In this document: positions 54,540 through 64,000 of the stretch, one piece after another
How positions within the stretch are numbered: position 1 is the stretch's first letter
Layout of the letters: every line of letters starts with the position of its first letter
DNA from: Shouchella patagoniensis
GTDB taxonomy: Bacteria > Bacillota > Bacilli > Bacillales > Bacillaceae_D
Assembly: GCF_002019705.1 (NCBI RefSeq)
Contig: NZ_KV917377.1
Location: 2,478,565-2,542,564, forward strand
Direction: 5' to 3'
Length of the DNA: 64,000 nt
Notes under the pieces: model-generated
The model's input: the letters and a program-made list of their open reading frames with translations, nothing else
Databases searched by the model: none
What the model was told of the DNA's origin: nothing
Program-made: the position numbers and the translations under genes

Positions 54540-55595
54540 TCATGTTGCTGCTTTATTTTTTTCTGCCAATGGTTTCTGGGCAAAAAATCGAATTAAAAAT
54601 GGCAGCGCAATAAATAACGATAACACCCTTAGCATTTGTAACGTTGCCACAACCGTTGCATCAAGCTCAAGTGTCGCCGCAGTCGAGGCCATCTCTGCAG
54701 CTCCCGCTGGAACGATCGCTAAAAGTGTCGTATAAAACGGCAATGAAGTAAGTACAAAAAAGACAAGCGCCAGAACGACACTCATGATTACATATAGAGA
54801 TAACGCCGCAGCACTTGGTTTACCAATTCGAGCTAGCTCTCTAAGCGTTTCCCTATCAAATCTCATGCCAATTAACGATCCAATTAATACTTGAGCACTG
54901 CCCATCACAAAACTCGGCATTTCATAATTTGGGACTACGAGCTGATGCAATGAAAAGCCGATTATAATAGCAACAAACATCGGTGCTCCAGGAAATGAAA
55001 TGAACCTGCTTAGAAAAAAAACAAGAGCTGCGGCAAGTCCTGCAAGACCAGCTAAACCCATGTTTATTCCATTCGATTGAATCGGCTCCACAATATCAAT
55101 ACCAGTTGTATTTGTTCCAATCCCGACGAGTAAAGGCACCACAAACACAAAAAGCGTAATACGCGCAGTATGAAAGGCTGCGACAATACGTTGATCTGCA
55201 TTGTATCGTTCACTAAGAGCAATTACTTCTGAGGCCCCACCAGGTAGACAGCAAAAAAAAGCGGTGTTCCCCGAAGTTTTTGACCACTTACCAAACAGCT
55301 TACCTAGTACGATACCTCCAGCAAGTGTTAACACAAGCGTCAACAAAAAAGCAGGCAAAAGCATGCGGTAAGCCCATACTTCTTCAGGTACAACCATAAA
55401 TCCAATTGAAATACCTACTAATGCCAGCGAAACAGTAAACAATTCACTTCGAAAAATAAGCTTTTGAATAAAAAAGGACCAAATAATTCCCGTCATCAGC
55501 GCACCAAGAAGCCACCCTGCTGGCATGCCAAGCGCCTGCATGATCCACCCAACAGTGAAAGAGACAATAAAAAAAATCACTTTACTTGTCATCAT
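54540..55595 (-). CDS. AbrB-family (PF05145) membrane transporter
   Basis: 351-residue membrane protein with two internal repeats of about five helices each: [15 protein letters not shown] with [30 protein letters not shown] in the first, and [14 protein letters not shown] with [15 protein letters not shown] in the second. Often misnamed ammonia monooxygenase; substrate unknown. ATG 55595 follows CGGAG and overlaps ung by 14 bp. Confidence 0.85.
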   Translation of the reverse strand: MMTSKVIFFIVSFTVGWIMQALGMPAGWLLGALMTGIIWSFFIQKLIFRSELFTVSLALVGISIGFMVVPEEVWAYRMLLPAFLLTLVLTLAGGIVLGKLFGKWSKTSGNTAFFCCLPGGASEVIALSERYNADQRIVAAFHTARITLFVFVVPLLVGIGTNTTGIDIVEPIQSNGINMGLAGLAGLAAALVFFLSRFISFPGAPMFVAIIIGFSLHQLVVPNYEMPSFVMGSAQVLIGSLIGMRFDRETLRELARIGKPSAAALSLYVIMSVVLALVFFVLTSLPFYTTLLAIVPAGAAEMASTAATLELDATVVATLQMLRVLSLFIALPFLIRFFAQKPLAEKNKAAT

Positions 55596-56283
55596 CAACG
55601 CCAAGCTCCGCTTTCATCGGTAATTGCCAATTAATTTGTTCCACACCGTGTGTTTTTAACCAATTGTTTATTTTAGAGAACGGTTTGCTGCCAAAAAAAC
55701 CACGGTGTGCGGAAAATGGACTCGGATGAGGTGATTCGATGATGCAATGGCGTGTTTCATTAATTCGGTCACGTTTAACTTGTGCATGCTTACCCCAAAG
55801 GACAAAAACAAGCGGTTTTTCACGCTCATTTAACCGATCAATAACTTCATTGGTGAAATTCTCCCACCCCTTGCCTTGATGAGACCCCGGCTGTTTTTCA
55901 CGCACACTTAAAACCGTATTTAACAAGAGTACTCCTTGTTTAGCCCAGCTTACTAAAAAACCATGGTCTGGTTTGAGACAACCCACATCGGCTTCCAGTT
56001 CCTTATACACATTTCTTAAAGATGGAGGTATAGCGACATCGGGCTGGACTGAAAAACTAAGTCCATGAGCTTGACCAGCTCCGTGATATGGATCTTGTCC
56101 CAAAATGACGACTTTCGTATCTGAATACGAAGTCAAATGAAGTGCGTTAAATAAATCATTCATATGTGGATAAACGGTCTCGTTTGCATATTCCTTCTTT
56201 AGGAACTCCCGAAGCTCCAAATAATAAGGTTTCGTAAATTCATTACCAACCACATTTATCCAATCATTTTCTAATACATCCAA
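55582..56283 (-). CDS. ung: Uracil-DNA glycosylase
   Basis: Removes uracil from DNA in base excision repair. The 233-residue family 1 enzyme has [21 protein letters not shown] (catalytic Asp in GQDPYHG) and [21 protein letters not shown] (catalytic His). Start is TTG 56283 after AGGCGGG; it gives an N-terminus aligning with B. subtilis Ung. Confidence 0.95.
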   Translation of the reverse strand: MDVLENDWINVVGNEFTKPYYLELREFLKKEYANETVYPHMNDLFNALHLTSYSDTKVVILGQDPYHGAGQAHGLSFSVQPDVAIPPSLRNVYKELEADVGCLKPDHGFLVSWAKQGVLLLNTVLSVREKQPGSHQGKGWENFTNEVIDRLNEREKPLVFVLWGKHAQVKRDRINETRHCIIESPHPSPFSAHRGFFGSKPFSKINNWLKTHGVEQINWQLPMKAELGVDDDK

Positions 56284-56350
56284 GTTATCCCGCCTTTTCT
56301 TCCTCAGTCTCTATCATCATACTCCTGTATTCGTCGTTCTGACAAACAGC

Positions 56351-56380
56351 AAAAAAACGGCAGATAAGCTGCCGTTTTAT
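56351..56380. terminator. Terminator after YjiH-type gene
   Basis: ACGGCAG/CTGCCGT stem with a 5-nt loop, A-tract and T-tract on either side. Confidence 0.85.
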
Positions 56381-56383
56381 TCC

Positions 56384-57733
56384 TTACAATAGTAAATGAG
56401 CCATTAACACGATAATCGGTAACGTAATGACCGTACGAATCAAGAAGACAAGCACACCATCTAAGAAATTAAATGGAATCTTTGATGCAATTAATACGCC
56501 ACCTGTCTCTGACATGTAAATCAATTGGGATACGGATAATGTTGCAATTACAAACAAAGTAAGTTCATTTGTAATTCCTAATGGTTCAGCAAGAATTGTT
56601 GGCAAGAGCATATCAGCAAAACCAACCAAGATCGTTTGACTTGCTTCAGCTGCTTGCGGAACATTCATCCATTCTAACAAAGGAACAAATGGTACCGCTA
56701 CCCACTCAAACAATGGCGTGTAGGTGGCTACACCAGCAGCAAGTGTACCAATCGTCATAACAACTGGTAACACACCGAACCAAAGGTCAAACACATTTTT
56801 TAAACCGCTTTTTACATTCTTTCCGTACTTTACGCTATGTTCTGCTCGAGTGACAGCTTGTAAAAAACCATTTTTAAATACATGCTTTTGTTTGGGTTCA
56901 ACTTCTCCCTCTGACCCATCAATATACTCATTCTTTTTTAATGATAGTGGTGGGATACGCGGCATTATGAGCGCCGCGATAAAACCAGCTACAAACAATG
57001 TAATGAAAAACTGCCAGAATAAGTGGCTAATTCCTAATTCAGATAAAATATAAATGCTAAATGTAATCGAAACAACAGAAAAAGTAGAGGCGACAATCGC
57101 CGCTTCACGCCCTGTATACTTCCCAGATTCATACTGATGATTCGACAGCATGATTCCGACCGTCCCATCGCCGACCCAAGAGGCTATTGTATCAATTGAG
57201 GCTCTTCCAGGTAAACGAAACAATGGTCTCATTAAGTTTTTGAGTAAAGCACCGACAAATTCCATTAAGCCGAAGTTCAGTAAGAGCGGTAAAAGTATTC
57301 CCGCAAATAAAAAGATCGTAAAGAGAAATGGAAGCAAATCAAACAATAATACTTGCCCTGTATCTGCTGAGACAATAAATTCGGGTCCAATTTCAAAATA
57401 AACCATAAACCCGAATAATGCACCAAGAATGCGGACAACAATCCAACTAGACGTTGTAGCAAAAACAGCGTGGAAGAATGAATCTTGTTTGTTTTCACTC
57501 CGTTTGTTCACAGTTGCAATAATTGAAAGAATAGCTGAAATACCCATGACAATAGCGACAATTAAGATAATAACATCTTCTGTTAATAACGCCATTGTTA
57601 AATCTGCAAAATAAGCAACTGGTAATAACACTTCACCCTCAATCGAAAATGGCGTCATGAATAAAAAGATACCGATTAGAGAAGGTATAAGAAACAAAAG
57701 TGTATTTTTTAATGTAATTGTATTTGAATTCAT
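56384..57733 (-). CDS. YjiH family membrane protein (nucleoside-recognition/Gate domain)
   Basis: 449-residue membrane protein with about 10 helices and two Gate-type segments: LLLNFGLMEFVGALLKNLMRPLFRLPG and RASIDTIASWVGDGTVGIMLSN, and later WVAVPFVPLLEWMNVPQAAEASQTILVGFADMLLP. Related Gate proteins include spore maturation protein SpmA and nucleoside transporters. Its own function is unknown. ATG 57733 follows GGGGGAT. Single gene. Confidence 0.82.
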   Translation of the reverse strand: MNSNTITLKNTLLFLIPSLIGIFLFMTPFSIEGEVLLPVAYFADLTMALLTEDVIILIVAIVMGISAILSIIATVNKRSENKQDSFFHAVFATTSSWIVVRILGALFGFMVYFEIGPEFIVSADTGQVLLFDLLPFLFTIFLFAGILLPLLLNFGLMEFVGALLKNLMRPLFRLPGRASIDTIASWVGDGTVGIMLSNHQYESGKYTGREAAIVASTFSVVSITFSIYILSELGISHLFWQFFITLFVAGFIAALIMPRIPPLSLKKNEYIDGSEGEVEPKQKHVFKNGFLQAVTRAEHSVKYGKNVKSGLKNVFDLWFGVLPVVMTIGTLAAGVATYTPLFEWVAVPFVPLLEWMNVPQAAEASQTILVGFADMLLPTILAEPLGITNELTLFVIATLSVSQLIYMSETGGVLIASKIPFNFLDGVLVFLIRTVITLPIIVLMAHLLL

Positions 57734-57814
57734 GAAATAAAATCCCCCGACCGGATAAGTATAAGTGATACTGAATCATTATACATGCATTTTATTTCTT
57801 ACGCTATGGAAACT

Positions 57815-59436
57815 TTATTGATTTTCTATTTTTTCCTCTTTAAAGTTAAAAGAATGAGTAATTTCTAATAGTTTTTGTGCTGTATTTTCTAATTTATGGA
57901 TATATTCCATGACATCACTCATCGCTTCAGCTTGTTCACTTGCTGTAGTCGCTGCTATTTCTGTTTCTGAACCACTCGCTTCACTTGAATGCTTTAGTTG
58001 TTCAATTTGCGCAGTTAATTCAATTGTATTACCAGCGATGGATTGCGTGGCACTAGACACTTCATAGATCTCTTGATTTAAAAGAATGACCGCTTCTCGG
58101 ATCTGTTCAAAGATATGTTGGACTCCTTCCATTGCCAACTGCCCTTTTTCAATCTCTACTTCTCCTGCATTCATTTCACCAATTACTTTTCTTACATCAG
58201 CTTGTACGGAATGAATCATTTCGTTTACACTTTTAGCTGAATGCTCCGATTCTATTGCTAATTTACGAACCTGTTCTGCCACTACTGCGAAGCCACGTCC
58301 TTGTTCTCCAGCGTGAGCCGCTTCAATCGCAGCATTTAATGCCAATAAGTTTGTTTGTTTTGAAATGGAACCTAATGCATTAACCACTTCAATCATATCT
58401 TCTGAACGACCATGGAGTTGACCAACAAATGAGCTTACTCGTTTTGTACTCCGTGCAATTACTTCCATTTGATCAGATGACTGTTTTACTGTACTCTCAC
58501 CAGTTTCAACTAACGTATGAACTGCATCCGTGGAATTTTCCGCTGATGCAAGCGAGTTTGTTATGTGCTCAACTTTTTGTCCTAAACGATTTGTTGAGTG
58601 AGCGCTTTGTCTTGTTGTTTTCAGATGCTCCTCATTTGTTTGTGCTGCTGTTTTACTTGCTTTTGCAATTAATATCGCATCCTGTAAAGTCTTCTCTGAA
58701 CAATGAATTAGATGAGCCGACGTCGCCGCTAACTCGTAGGAAGCTTTTGCTTGTTGCAATAAAGAGGTTTTTAATTCATTTGTCATTTCATTAAAAGAGC
58801 TTGTAAACGAACCAAACTCATCGTTTACATACACAGGTATAGGCTTCCTTGAGAAGTCTCCTTCAGCTAAATGATTTGCCCTCCTAATCAATCTTCTTAA
58901 CGGAACAAGCACCATAAGTGCCTGACGGCGAGCTACCAGTGAGCCGATGATGTTAAAGATAAATAATAAAATCCAGGTAACTGCCAGTTGCTTAGTCATC
59001 GTTGAAGAGGTTTCTCCTAAGGTAGATAAACCAGATTCGTAAGCTGCTGTCATTGCTTCTTCACTTATTTCTTGCAATGTTGCAGCCTCTGCTGAACGTT
59101 GCCTCCATTGTTCTTCCGCAAGATCTCTATCACCAGCAGTCAAAGGTACGATTCGGTTGATTCAACTTGTTCAAACCATTCGGCATAATCACCTTCCCAC
59201 GTCTCATTCCCAATCTCTGGAGCCACCCCCGTCAACAACGAATCATGGATCTCTCGTTCTACTATTGCCACTTTTGCTAACGCTTGCCCATTCTCCTCTA
59301 TTAAATCAAGCGGTTCTTTAAATGAAGTATTTAGCTCATGTTGTGTGGACAACAAAAAATAAGAACAGACAATCAAGAACAGGAACATTAGTCCAGCTAT
59401 TAAAACATACCCACTGATTAGTTTTTTCTTAATCAT
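57815..59436 (-). pseudogene. Methyl-accepting chemotaxis protein broken by a frameshift
   Basis: Two frames together encode one chemoreceptor of about 540 residues. The 5' part (59140-59436) starts at ATG 59436 (RBS GAAGGAGG) and has the first membrane helix and start of the outer four-helix domain. It stops at TGA 59140-59142. The 3' part (57815-59143) continues the outer domain, then helix 2 ([18 protein letters not shown]), HAMP and signalling domain ([29 protein letters not shown]). One T added to CTTTGA near 59142 restores the frame. May be a recent mutation or a sequence error. Confidence 0.8.
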
Positions 59437-59571
59437 TCCTCATGCCTCCTTCACTTTTCTATCCTTTATATCGGAAGTTTAGTCATTGCTTTCCATTTGT
59501 AGTGCTTGCTTTAATGACAAGCAATTCTTTAGTATAATAAACACATTGCAGAAAAGGAGTGGACAGAATCG

Positions 59572-60378
59572 ATGGAACGATACAAAGCTTTAACAATAGC
59601 TGGCTCTGACACAAGCGGCGGAGCCGGCATACAGGCCGATTTAAAAACCTTTCAGGAGCTCGGAGTCTATGGAATGAATGCTCTAACAACGATTGTCGCG
59701 CAAAACCCATTTAAAGGGTGGGCCCATGAAGTTTTCCCACAGGAGCCGTCGGTTGTCGATAAACAAATCGATACGGTCTTAAAAGGAATTGGCGTAGATG
59801 CCGTTAAAACAGGCATGCTTGGTTCAATTGAGATTATCGAAATTGTCGCAAAGAAAATAGAAGAATACGGAGTCGATCAACTTGTTGTTGATCCTGTCAT
59901 GGTATGTAAAGGGGCGGATGAAGCTCTTAACCCTGAAACCGATGCTTGTTTACGAGATGTTCTTGTACCAAAAGCATTTGTAGTTACACCAAATCTTTTT
60001 GAAGCCTCCCAGCTTTCAGGCATAACAGTCCAAACACTTGATGATATGAAAGCAGCGGCAAAAGCGATTCACAACCTTGGTGCACAACATGTTGTTATAA
60101 AGGGGGGCAGCAAACTTGACCATCCGACTGCTGTCGATGTTTGGTACAATGGCGAGACGTTTGAATTGCTAGAATCAGATGAAATACAAACAAGCTTTAC
60201 CCATGGAGCGGGCTGCACATTTGCTGCAGCAATCGCTGCAAACTTAGCTAAAGGAAAACCGATATCAGAGGCCATTCACACCGCAAAAGAATTTGTAACA
60301 GCAGCGATTAAGCATGGTAGCAAACTAAATGAATATGTTGGTTCTGTCGCCCACGGCGCTTTTAATTATAATAAATAA
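59572..60378 (+). CDS. pdxK: Pyridoxal/hydroxymethylpyrimidine kinase (PdxK/ThiD type)
   Basis: 268-residue ribokinase-like enzyme that phosphorylates pyridoxine or pyridoxal. Motifs: TIAGSDTSGGAGIQADLKTF, GVDAVKTGML, VVDPVMVCKGADEAL, and THGAGCTFAAAIAANLAKG with the Cys of the PdxK class. Strongly resembles B. subtilis PdxK (former ThiD/YjbV paralogue). RBS AAGGAG with a long 12-nt spacing to ATG 59572. HMP kinase activity also possible. Confidence 0.9.
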   Translation: MERYKALTIAGSDTSGGAGIQADLKTFQELGVYGMNALTTIVAQNPFKGWAHEVFPQEPSVVDKQIDTVLKGIGVDAVKTGMLGSIEIIEIVAKKIEEYGVDQLVVDPVMVCKGADEALNPETDACLRDVLVPKAFVVTPNLFEASQLSGITVQTLDDMKAAAKAIHNLGAQHVVIKGGSKLDHPTAVDVWYNGETFELLESDEIQTSFTHGAGCTFAAAIAANLAKGKPISEAIHTAKEFVTAAIKHGSKLNEYVGSVAHGAFNYNK

Positions 60379-60414
60379 AACAATGCCCCCAATAACAGGG
60401 GGCATTGTTTTATT
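60375..60414. terminator. Bidirectional terminator between pdxK and hutH
   Basis: AAAACAATGCCCCC/GGGGGCATTGTTTT stem with a 7-nt loop. Confidence 0.9.
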
Positions 60415-61918
60415 ATACGGCGTTATTTACTGTGTGCTCTTTGTTTATACGCAACCATTCAGCCATCCGCTCCATATCTGTCGAAAACACTCTGTCCGCT
60501 CGTATTGTTGGCACAATTTCCCGTGCCGCCTCGTAAAAATCACTTGTTATTGACGCCATTCTCTCTATTCCACGTATTTCAACAGCCTGCAGTGCGCAAA
60601 TCGCTTCAATTGCATACACTCGTCTTACATTCTCAATTACTTGCATGGCATGTCTAGCGCCAATTGTCCCCATACTAACGTGATCTTCTTGGTTAGCAGA
60701 GGAAGGAATCGAGTCTACACTTGCAGGATGAGCAAGGGTTTTATTCTCTGATACAAGGGAAGCTGCGACATATTGCATAATCATTGCCCCAGATTGAAGA
60801 CCTGGACTTGGACTTAAAAATGGTGGCAAATCATTTAACTGGGGATTTACAAGTCGTTCTACCCTACGTTCGGAAATGTTTCCAAGCTCCGCCATCGCAA
60901 TTGCTAAAAAATCCATCGCAAATGCAATTGGCTGACCATGAAAATTCCCTCCAGAGATCACTTTGCCTCCATCATCAAAAATAAGTGGATTATCAGTCGC
61001 CGCATTCATCTCAATTAATAATTTCTCTTTTACATAACTCAATGTTTGCCATGTGGCGCCATGGACTTGGGGTATACAACGCATTGAATACGCATCTTGC
61101 ACTCGCAACTCACCTTGTACTGTTGTTAACTTACTATCTTTTAAATAACCACGCATACGTGCAGCCGTCTCTACTTGTTCTGGATACCCTCTAGCGATAT
61201 GGACATCTGCATCAAATGCATCCATAATGCCATTTAAACCCTCCATTGTTACTGAAGCAATCAACTCCGCTTGATAGGAAAGTCGTTCCGCTTCGATATA
61301 GGCGACAGCTCCAGTTGCCGTCATCGCTTGTGTACCATTTATAAGAGCAAGACCTTCTTTCGCTTGCAAAACAAGAGGTTTCATACCAATTTGTGCAAAA
61401 CAGTCTTTCGTCACCATTCGCTCGCCATTGTAAACCACTTCCCCTTCACCAATAACAACAAGTGCTAAATGAGATAGTGGAGCGAGGTCTCCGCTCGCTC
61501 CAAGTGAGCCTTGTTGAGGAATACACGGATAAACTTCTTTATTGACTAACTCGAGTAACATTTCAACCACCTCAAGCCTCACGCCAGAATACCCTTTGGC
61601 AAGTGCATTGGCACGCAATACCATCATTGCCTGGGAAATCTTATTTGAAAAGAGCGGACCTACTCCACAAGCATGAGAAAGAATGAGGTTTCGTTGCAAC
61701 TCTTCTACGTTTTGCACATCGATTTGTACATCACTAAACTTACCAAAACCTGTATTGATGCCATATACCGTTCTCCCCTCATTCACAATTTGTTCAACCG
61801 CTCTCCTACTAGCATGGATTTTCTCAATACACGCTTTACTCAACCCCACTTTTACACCACTATATAAAATCGCTTCTAAATCTTGAAACGTCAATGTTTC
61901 ACCCGTTAAAATAACCAT
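60413..61918 (-). CDS. hutH: Histidine ammonia-lyase
   Basis: Converts histidine to urocanate and ammonia. 501 residues; the Ala-Ser-Gly triad that forms the MIO cofactor is in [14 protein letters not shown] (near 142-144), and the active-site Tyr in [11 protein letters not shown] is present. ATG 61918 follows GAGGAG. The other hut genes do not follow; pdxK converges on it. A leader of about 170 nt with an attenuator precedes it, but no hutP gene is between promoter and hutH. Confidence 0.95.
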   Translation of the reverse strand: MVILTGETLTFQDLEAILYSGVKVGLSKACIEKIHASRRAVEQIVNEGRTVYGINTGFGKFSDVQIDVQNVEELQRNLILSHACGVGPLFSNKISQAMMVLRANALAKGYSGVRLEVVEMLLELVNKEVYPCIPQQGSLGASGDLAPLSHLALVVIGEGEVVYNGERMVTKDCFAQIGMKPLVLQAKEGLALINGTQAMTATGAVAYIEAERLSYQAELIASVTMEGLNGIMDAFDADVHIARGYPEQVETAARMRGYLKDSKLTTVQGELRVQDAYSMRCIPQVHGATWQTLSYVKEKLLIEMNAATDNPLIFDDGGKVISGGNFHGQPIAFAMDFLAIAMAELGNISERRVERLVNPQLNDLPPFLSPSPGLQSGAMIMQYVAASLVSENKTLAHPASVDSIPSSANQEDHVSMGTIGARHAMQVIENVRRVYAIEAICALQAVEIRGIERMASITSDFYEAAREIVPTIRADRVFSTDMERMAEWLRINKEHTVNNAV

Positions 61919-61951
61919 ACCTTCACTCCTCTATCTGATTAAAGTCCAAAT

Positions 61952-62000
61952 AAAAAGAGGCTGCAGTTTGAAATCACTTGATTTCAAAAACTGCAGCCTC
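61952..62000 (-). terminator. hutH leader attenuator
   Basis: Minus-strand GAGGCTGCAGTTT, GAAATC / GATTTC, AAACTGCAGCCTC form an almost perfect stem of about 19 bp, then TTTTTATTT, ending 33 bp before the hutH start and downstream of its promoter. It would stop most leader transcripts unless it is prevented. An upstream element (62061-62068) can pair with 61999-62006 at its foot. Confidence 0.75.
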
Positions 62001-62096
62001 GATGAGCTGATACTTGCTATGGAAAAGAGATTTTGTTCGTCTGCTCCAACATAAGCCCATCTCATCAACTCCACTATTACAGATTCTATTAATCTT

Positions 62097-62125
62097 AGTG
62101 TAGATTACGATGGGACCGTTGTCAA
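62097..62125 (-). promoter_or_regulatory. hutH promoter
   Basis: Minus-strand TTGACA (62120-62125), 17-bp spacer, TACACT (62097-62102). Start would be near 62090, giving a 170-nt leader. Confidence 0.7.
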
Positions 62126-62208
62126 CGTCACTGTAACTCCCTTAAAAACCGGACTCGTATTTTTTTCAAGAAAAAGATTGTCAACAGTTGTAAGAAGCTG
62201 TTTTTCAT

Positions 62209-63735
62209 TTATTGTTTTGTTTGAAATTCATGCTCCGCAAGCGTATTAGCGATAGCATCTTCAACCGCCCGAATATTCCTACCTTCTCCAAGATAATTAT
62301 TAATCATAATAGAAAAGATCAAGTCCGTTCCATCTTTCGCTTTTACATACCCAGAAAGGCTTGAAACACCTGAAATTGAGCCAGTTTTCGCGGTTACATT
62401 TCCTTTCGTGAACTCGCCAGTCAGTCGATTCCGGAGTGTACCTCCAATAAGACGATCTGTCTCGCCAGCAATCGGTAGCGAGTGTTTAAAGACTGAAAAC
62501 CAGCTTGCTTCTTGAACTTCAAACAGCATCTGCGTTATATCGTTAGCTGGAATGACTGTTTTATGGGACATGCCAGATCCATCACGAAATTGGACTGTAT
62601 CTGCCCTGACTCCAAAATCCCTTACACTCTTTTCAATTACTTCAAGTCCTTTTTCCCAGCTCCCTTCTTCGAAAAGGACTTTCCCCATTTCTTTTGTTAA
62701 AACCTCCCCATGACCATTATTGCTTAACTTCATAAACGGTATTAGTAACTCTTCAAGTGGCATCGATTCTTTAAACGCAACAACTTGAGCATCCTTTGGT
62801 GCAGGTTCACTCTTCACTTTAAACTTGCCAATAAATTCTACTCCCTCTTCTCCTAATGTCTGTTTAAAGACATCTATGACGTAACCAGTTGGTTCCCATA
62901 CAGACGACCACGAACGCGTAAGTGTCCCACCTAGAGGCATTTTTCCTTCGACCATGATCTTATTATTGCCATGTTGACGTTCAATTGAAATCTTCTTTTC
63001 TTCACCCGCTGCTACCATCGTTGTGTTGTTTTCAATTACTACATACTCTGTTTCCGGACGCATAGACACGCTTGCCTTTTCACCCGTCTTATCTGTTGGG
63101 GTTACTTCTACAATAATCGTTCCCGCATCATAATCATTGTCAGGAGAAAGTGTTAAAGCGGAAACTTGAGCCCCGGTGTAAAAAGGTTCATCGGACCAAT
63201 TCAAGTCTTGTGAAAGACGCTCATCATCATACCATGTATCATCACCAATCAAATCACCTTTAAATTTAGTAATCCCTTGCTCTTTTAACTCTTTAGCGAA
63301 TTGTTGTAGGTCTTCTCGTAATAAAGTCGGGTCTCCTTTCCCCTTTAAATAAAGGTTACCATGTAATACGTCCCCTTTCTTTTTCCCATCTGTTAGCACC
63401 TCTGTTCGAAACCGATAATCTTCACCTAACGTTTCCAAGGCAGCGACAGCTGTAAAAAGTTTCATATTCGATGCCGGGTGAAGTCGGATGTCCCCATCCT
63501 GCGAGAAAAGAACCTCACCCGTATCCCCATGTCTGATACTAACCCCAGTCACCGTTCCGTCCAAATATTCATTGTCGAGTACTTCTTTCAGTTTTTCTTC
63601 CAACGATGTTCCTGCTTCTATATGTTCTTCGTTTGCCTTTGCCCATAGCCATTCCCCTTGTACAAACAAAAAGGAAGCAATGAGTATTACGACAAGAGAC
63701 AGCAAGCCAACTAAGTTGCAAGTCTTCTTATTCAC
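62209..63735 (-). CDS. dacC: D-alanyl-D-alanine carboxypeptidase/endopeptidase (PBP4, S13 family)
   Basis: 508-residue exported low-molecular-mass PBP that trims peptidoglycan peptides. N-terminal signal/anchor (LVGLLSLVVILIASFLFVQG), active-site SNMK (SxxK), SNN, and KTGS (AKTGSISGVSSL). The large inserted domain between SxxK and SNN is typical of DacB/DacC. GTG 63735 follows GGGGGTG; the ORF extends 30 codons further upstream but without a site. B. subtilis DacC is the closest model. Confidence 0.92.
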   Translation of the reverse strand: MNKKTCNLVGLLSLVVILIASFLFVQGEWLWAKANEEHIEAGTSLEEKLKEVLDNEYLDGTVTGVSIRHGDTGEVLFSQDGDIRLHPASNMKLFTAVAALETLGEDYRFRTEVLTDGKKKGDVLHGNLYLKGKGDPTLLREDLQQFAKELKEQGITKFKGDLIGDDTWYDDERLSQDLNWSDEPFYTGAQVSALTLSPDNDYDAGTIIVEVTPTDKTGEKASVSMRPETEYVVIENNTTMVAAGEEKKISIERQHGNNKIMVEGKMPLGGTLTRSWSSVWEPTGYVIDVFKQTLGEEGVEFIGKFKVKSEPAPKDAQVVAFKESMPLEELLIPFMKLSNNGHGEVLTKEMGKVLFEEGSWEKGLEVIEKSVRDFGVRADTVQFRDGSGMSHKTVIPANDITQMLFEVQEASWFSVFKHSLPIAGETDRLIGGTLRNRLTGEFTKGNVTAKTGSISGVSSLSGYVKAKDGTDLIFSIMINNYLGEGRNIRAVEDAIANTLAEHEFQTKQ

Positions 63736-63920
63736 GTTCCACACCCCCAATGTATAGTTGAATCGCAATAAAGGAGATTCAAAAGTCAAGTGGACGATTA
63801 TTTCAGATAGCGATTCTCGCCTCACACATGTAGTGACAAATCGAATCGTCAGTCAACATATACGTGATGAATTGCCACGATCCCTTTCATAAACTATGTA
63901 CGCATTCATTAATAAATCAC

Positions 63921-63960
63921 AAAAAAATCCCGTACAACGGAAGCCGAAGTACAGGATTTT
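63921..63960. terminator. Terminator near the right edge
   Basis: AATCCCGTAC/GTACAGGATT stem (one mismatch) with A-tract before and TTTT after. It probably ends a minus-strand gene lying mostly beyond the window, upstream of dacC. The 40 bases after it cannot be assigned. Confidence 0.65.
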
Positions 63961-64000
63961 CGCTTATAACTTGCTTCTCTCAAAGGAGCAATGCCTTTAT

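Noticed and set aside
61919-62100. T-box in the hutH leader
   Set aside because: No AGGGTGGNACCGCG-like element and the leader is too short.
63963-64000. Last codons of a minus-strand gene beyond the right edge
   Set aside because: A reading frame ending in TGA exists, but 38 bases are too few to support a call.

Overview
The window is a low-to-mid GC Bacillaceae chromosome segment. Gene content and order follow the rho to pdxK (ywj-ywi-ywh-ywg-ywf-ywd) region of Bacillus subtilis closely, with lineage-specific insertions. Spore genes (spo0F, cwlJ, gerQ, a CotF-like coat protein), a very acidic sortase-anchored surface protein and several Na+-type transporters suggest an alkaliphilic endospore former (Alkalihalobacillus/Shouchella type). 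The genus is inferred; no rRNA is present. No tRNA, rRNA, CRISPR array or prophage was seen.

Layout. 1-8.5 kb: 5' end of rho, then glpX, murA2, tal, fbaA and spo0F on the minus strand, ywjG on plus, then pyrG with a nucleotide-sensing attenuator and rpoE. 8.6-14.7 kb: a fatty-acid beta-oxidation operon (fadF, thiolase, hydroxyacyl-CoA dehydrogenase, acyl-CoA dehydrogenase, TetR regulator). 14.7-24.1 kb: cardiolipin synthase, a DUF456 membrane protein, argS, ywiB, the polyamine genes speE-speB, a class A PBP and a double-GNAT protein. 24.2-27.0 kb: an ABC exporter and an unusual pseudo-ABC/LytTR regulator. 27.2-39.4 kb: pepF, ywhD, surface protein plus sortase, tautomerase, ywgA-ywfO, a dicarboxylate symporter, lipL, pta, an enoyl-CoA hydratase and hemQ. 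39.4-40.9 kb: an intact IS3-family (IS150-like) element. 40.9-46.2 kb: a YidC2-type insertase behind a small MifM-like leader ORF, and a five-gene GntR/ABC operon. 46.4-50.5 kb: cwlJ-gerQ, ywdK, a GNAT protein, a Na+/proline symporter and ywdI. 50.6-53.5 kb: amt with a GlnD-like nucleotidyltransferase and a DnaQ-type exonuclease. 53.7-64 kb: coat protein, AbrB-type transporter and ung, a YjiH-type protein, a frameshifted chemoreceptor, pdxK, hutH with a leader attenuator, and dacC.

RNA-level and promoter-level control is the richest layer. The best candidate for an incompletely described system is the leader ORF before yidC2 (41725-41985): an N-terminal membrane segment, an acidic C-terminus, and a 13-bp stem pairing its last codons with the yidC2 Shine-Dalgarno. 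This is the architecture of the MifM arrest-peptide switch, with a sequence that looks different from B. subtilis MifM. Other legible circuits are a pyrG transcript starting GGGC before a C-rich terminator, a hutH leader ending in an attenuator, a TnrA-like box centred near -49 of the amt promoter, two related palindromes in the fatty-acid operon, a cre-like box near -56 of the inferred pta start, and a terminator whose loop holds the next promoter and whose 3' arm is the next ribosome-binding site.
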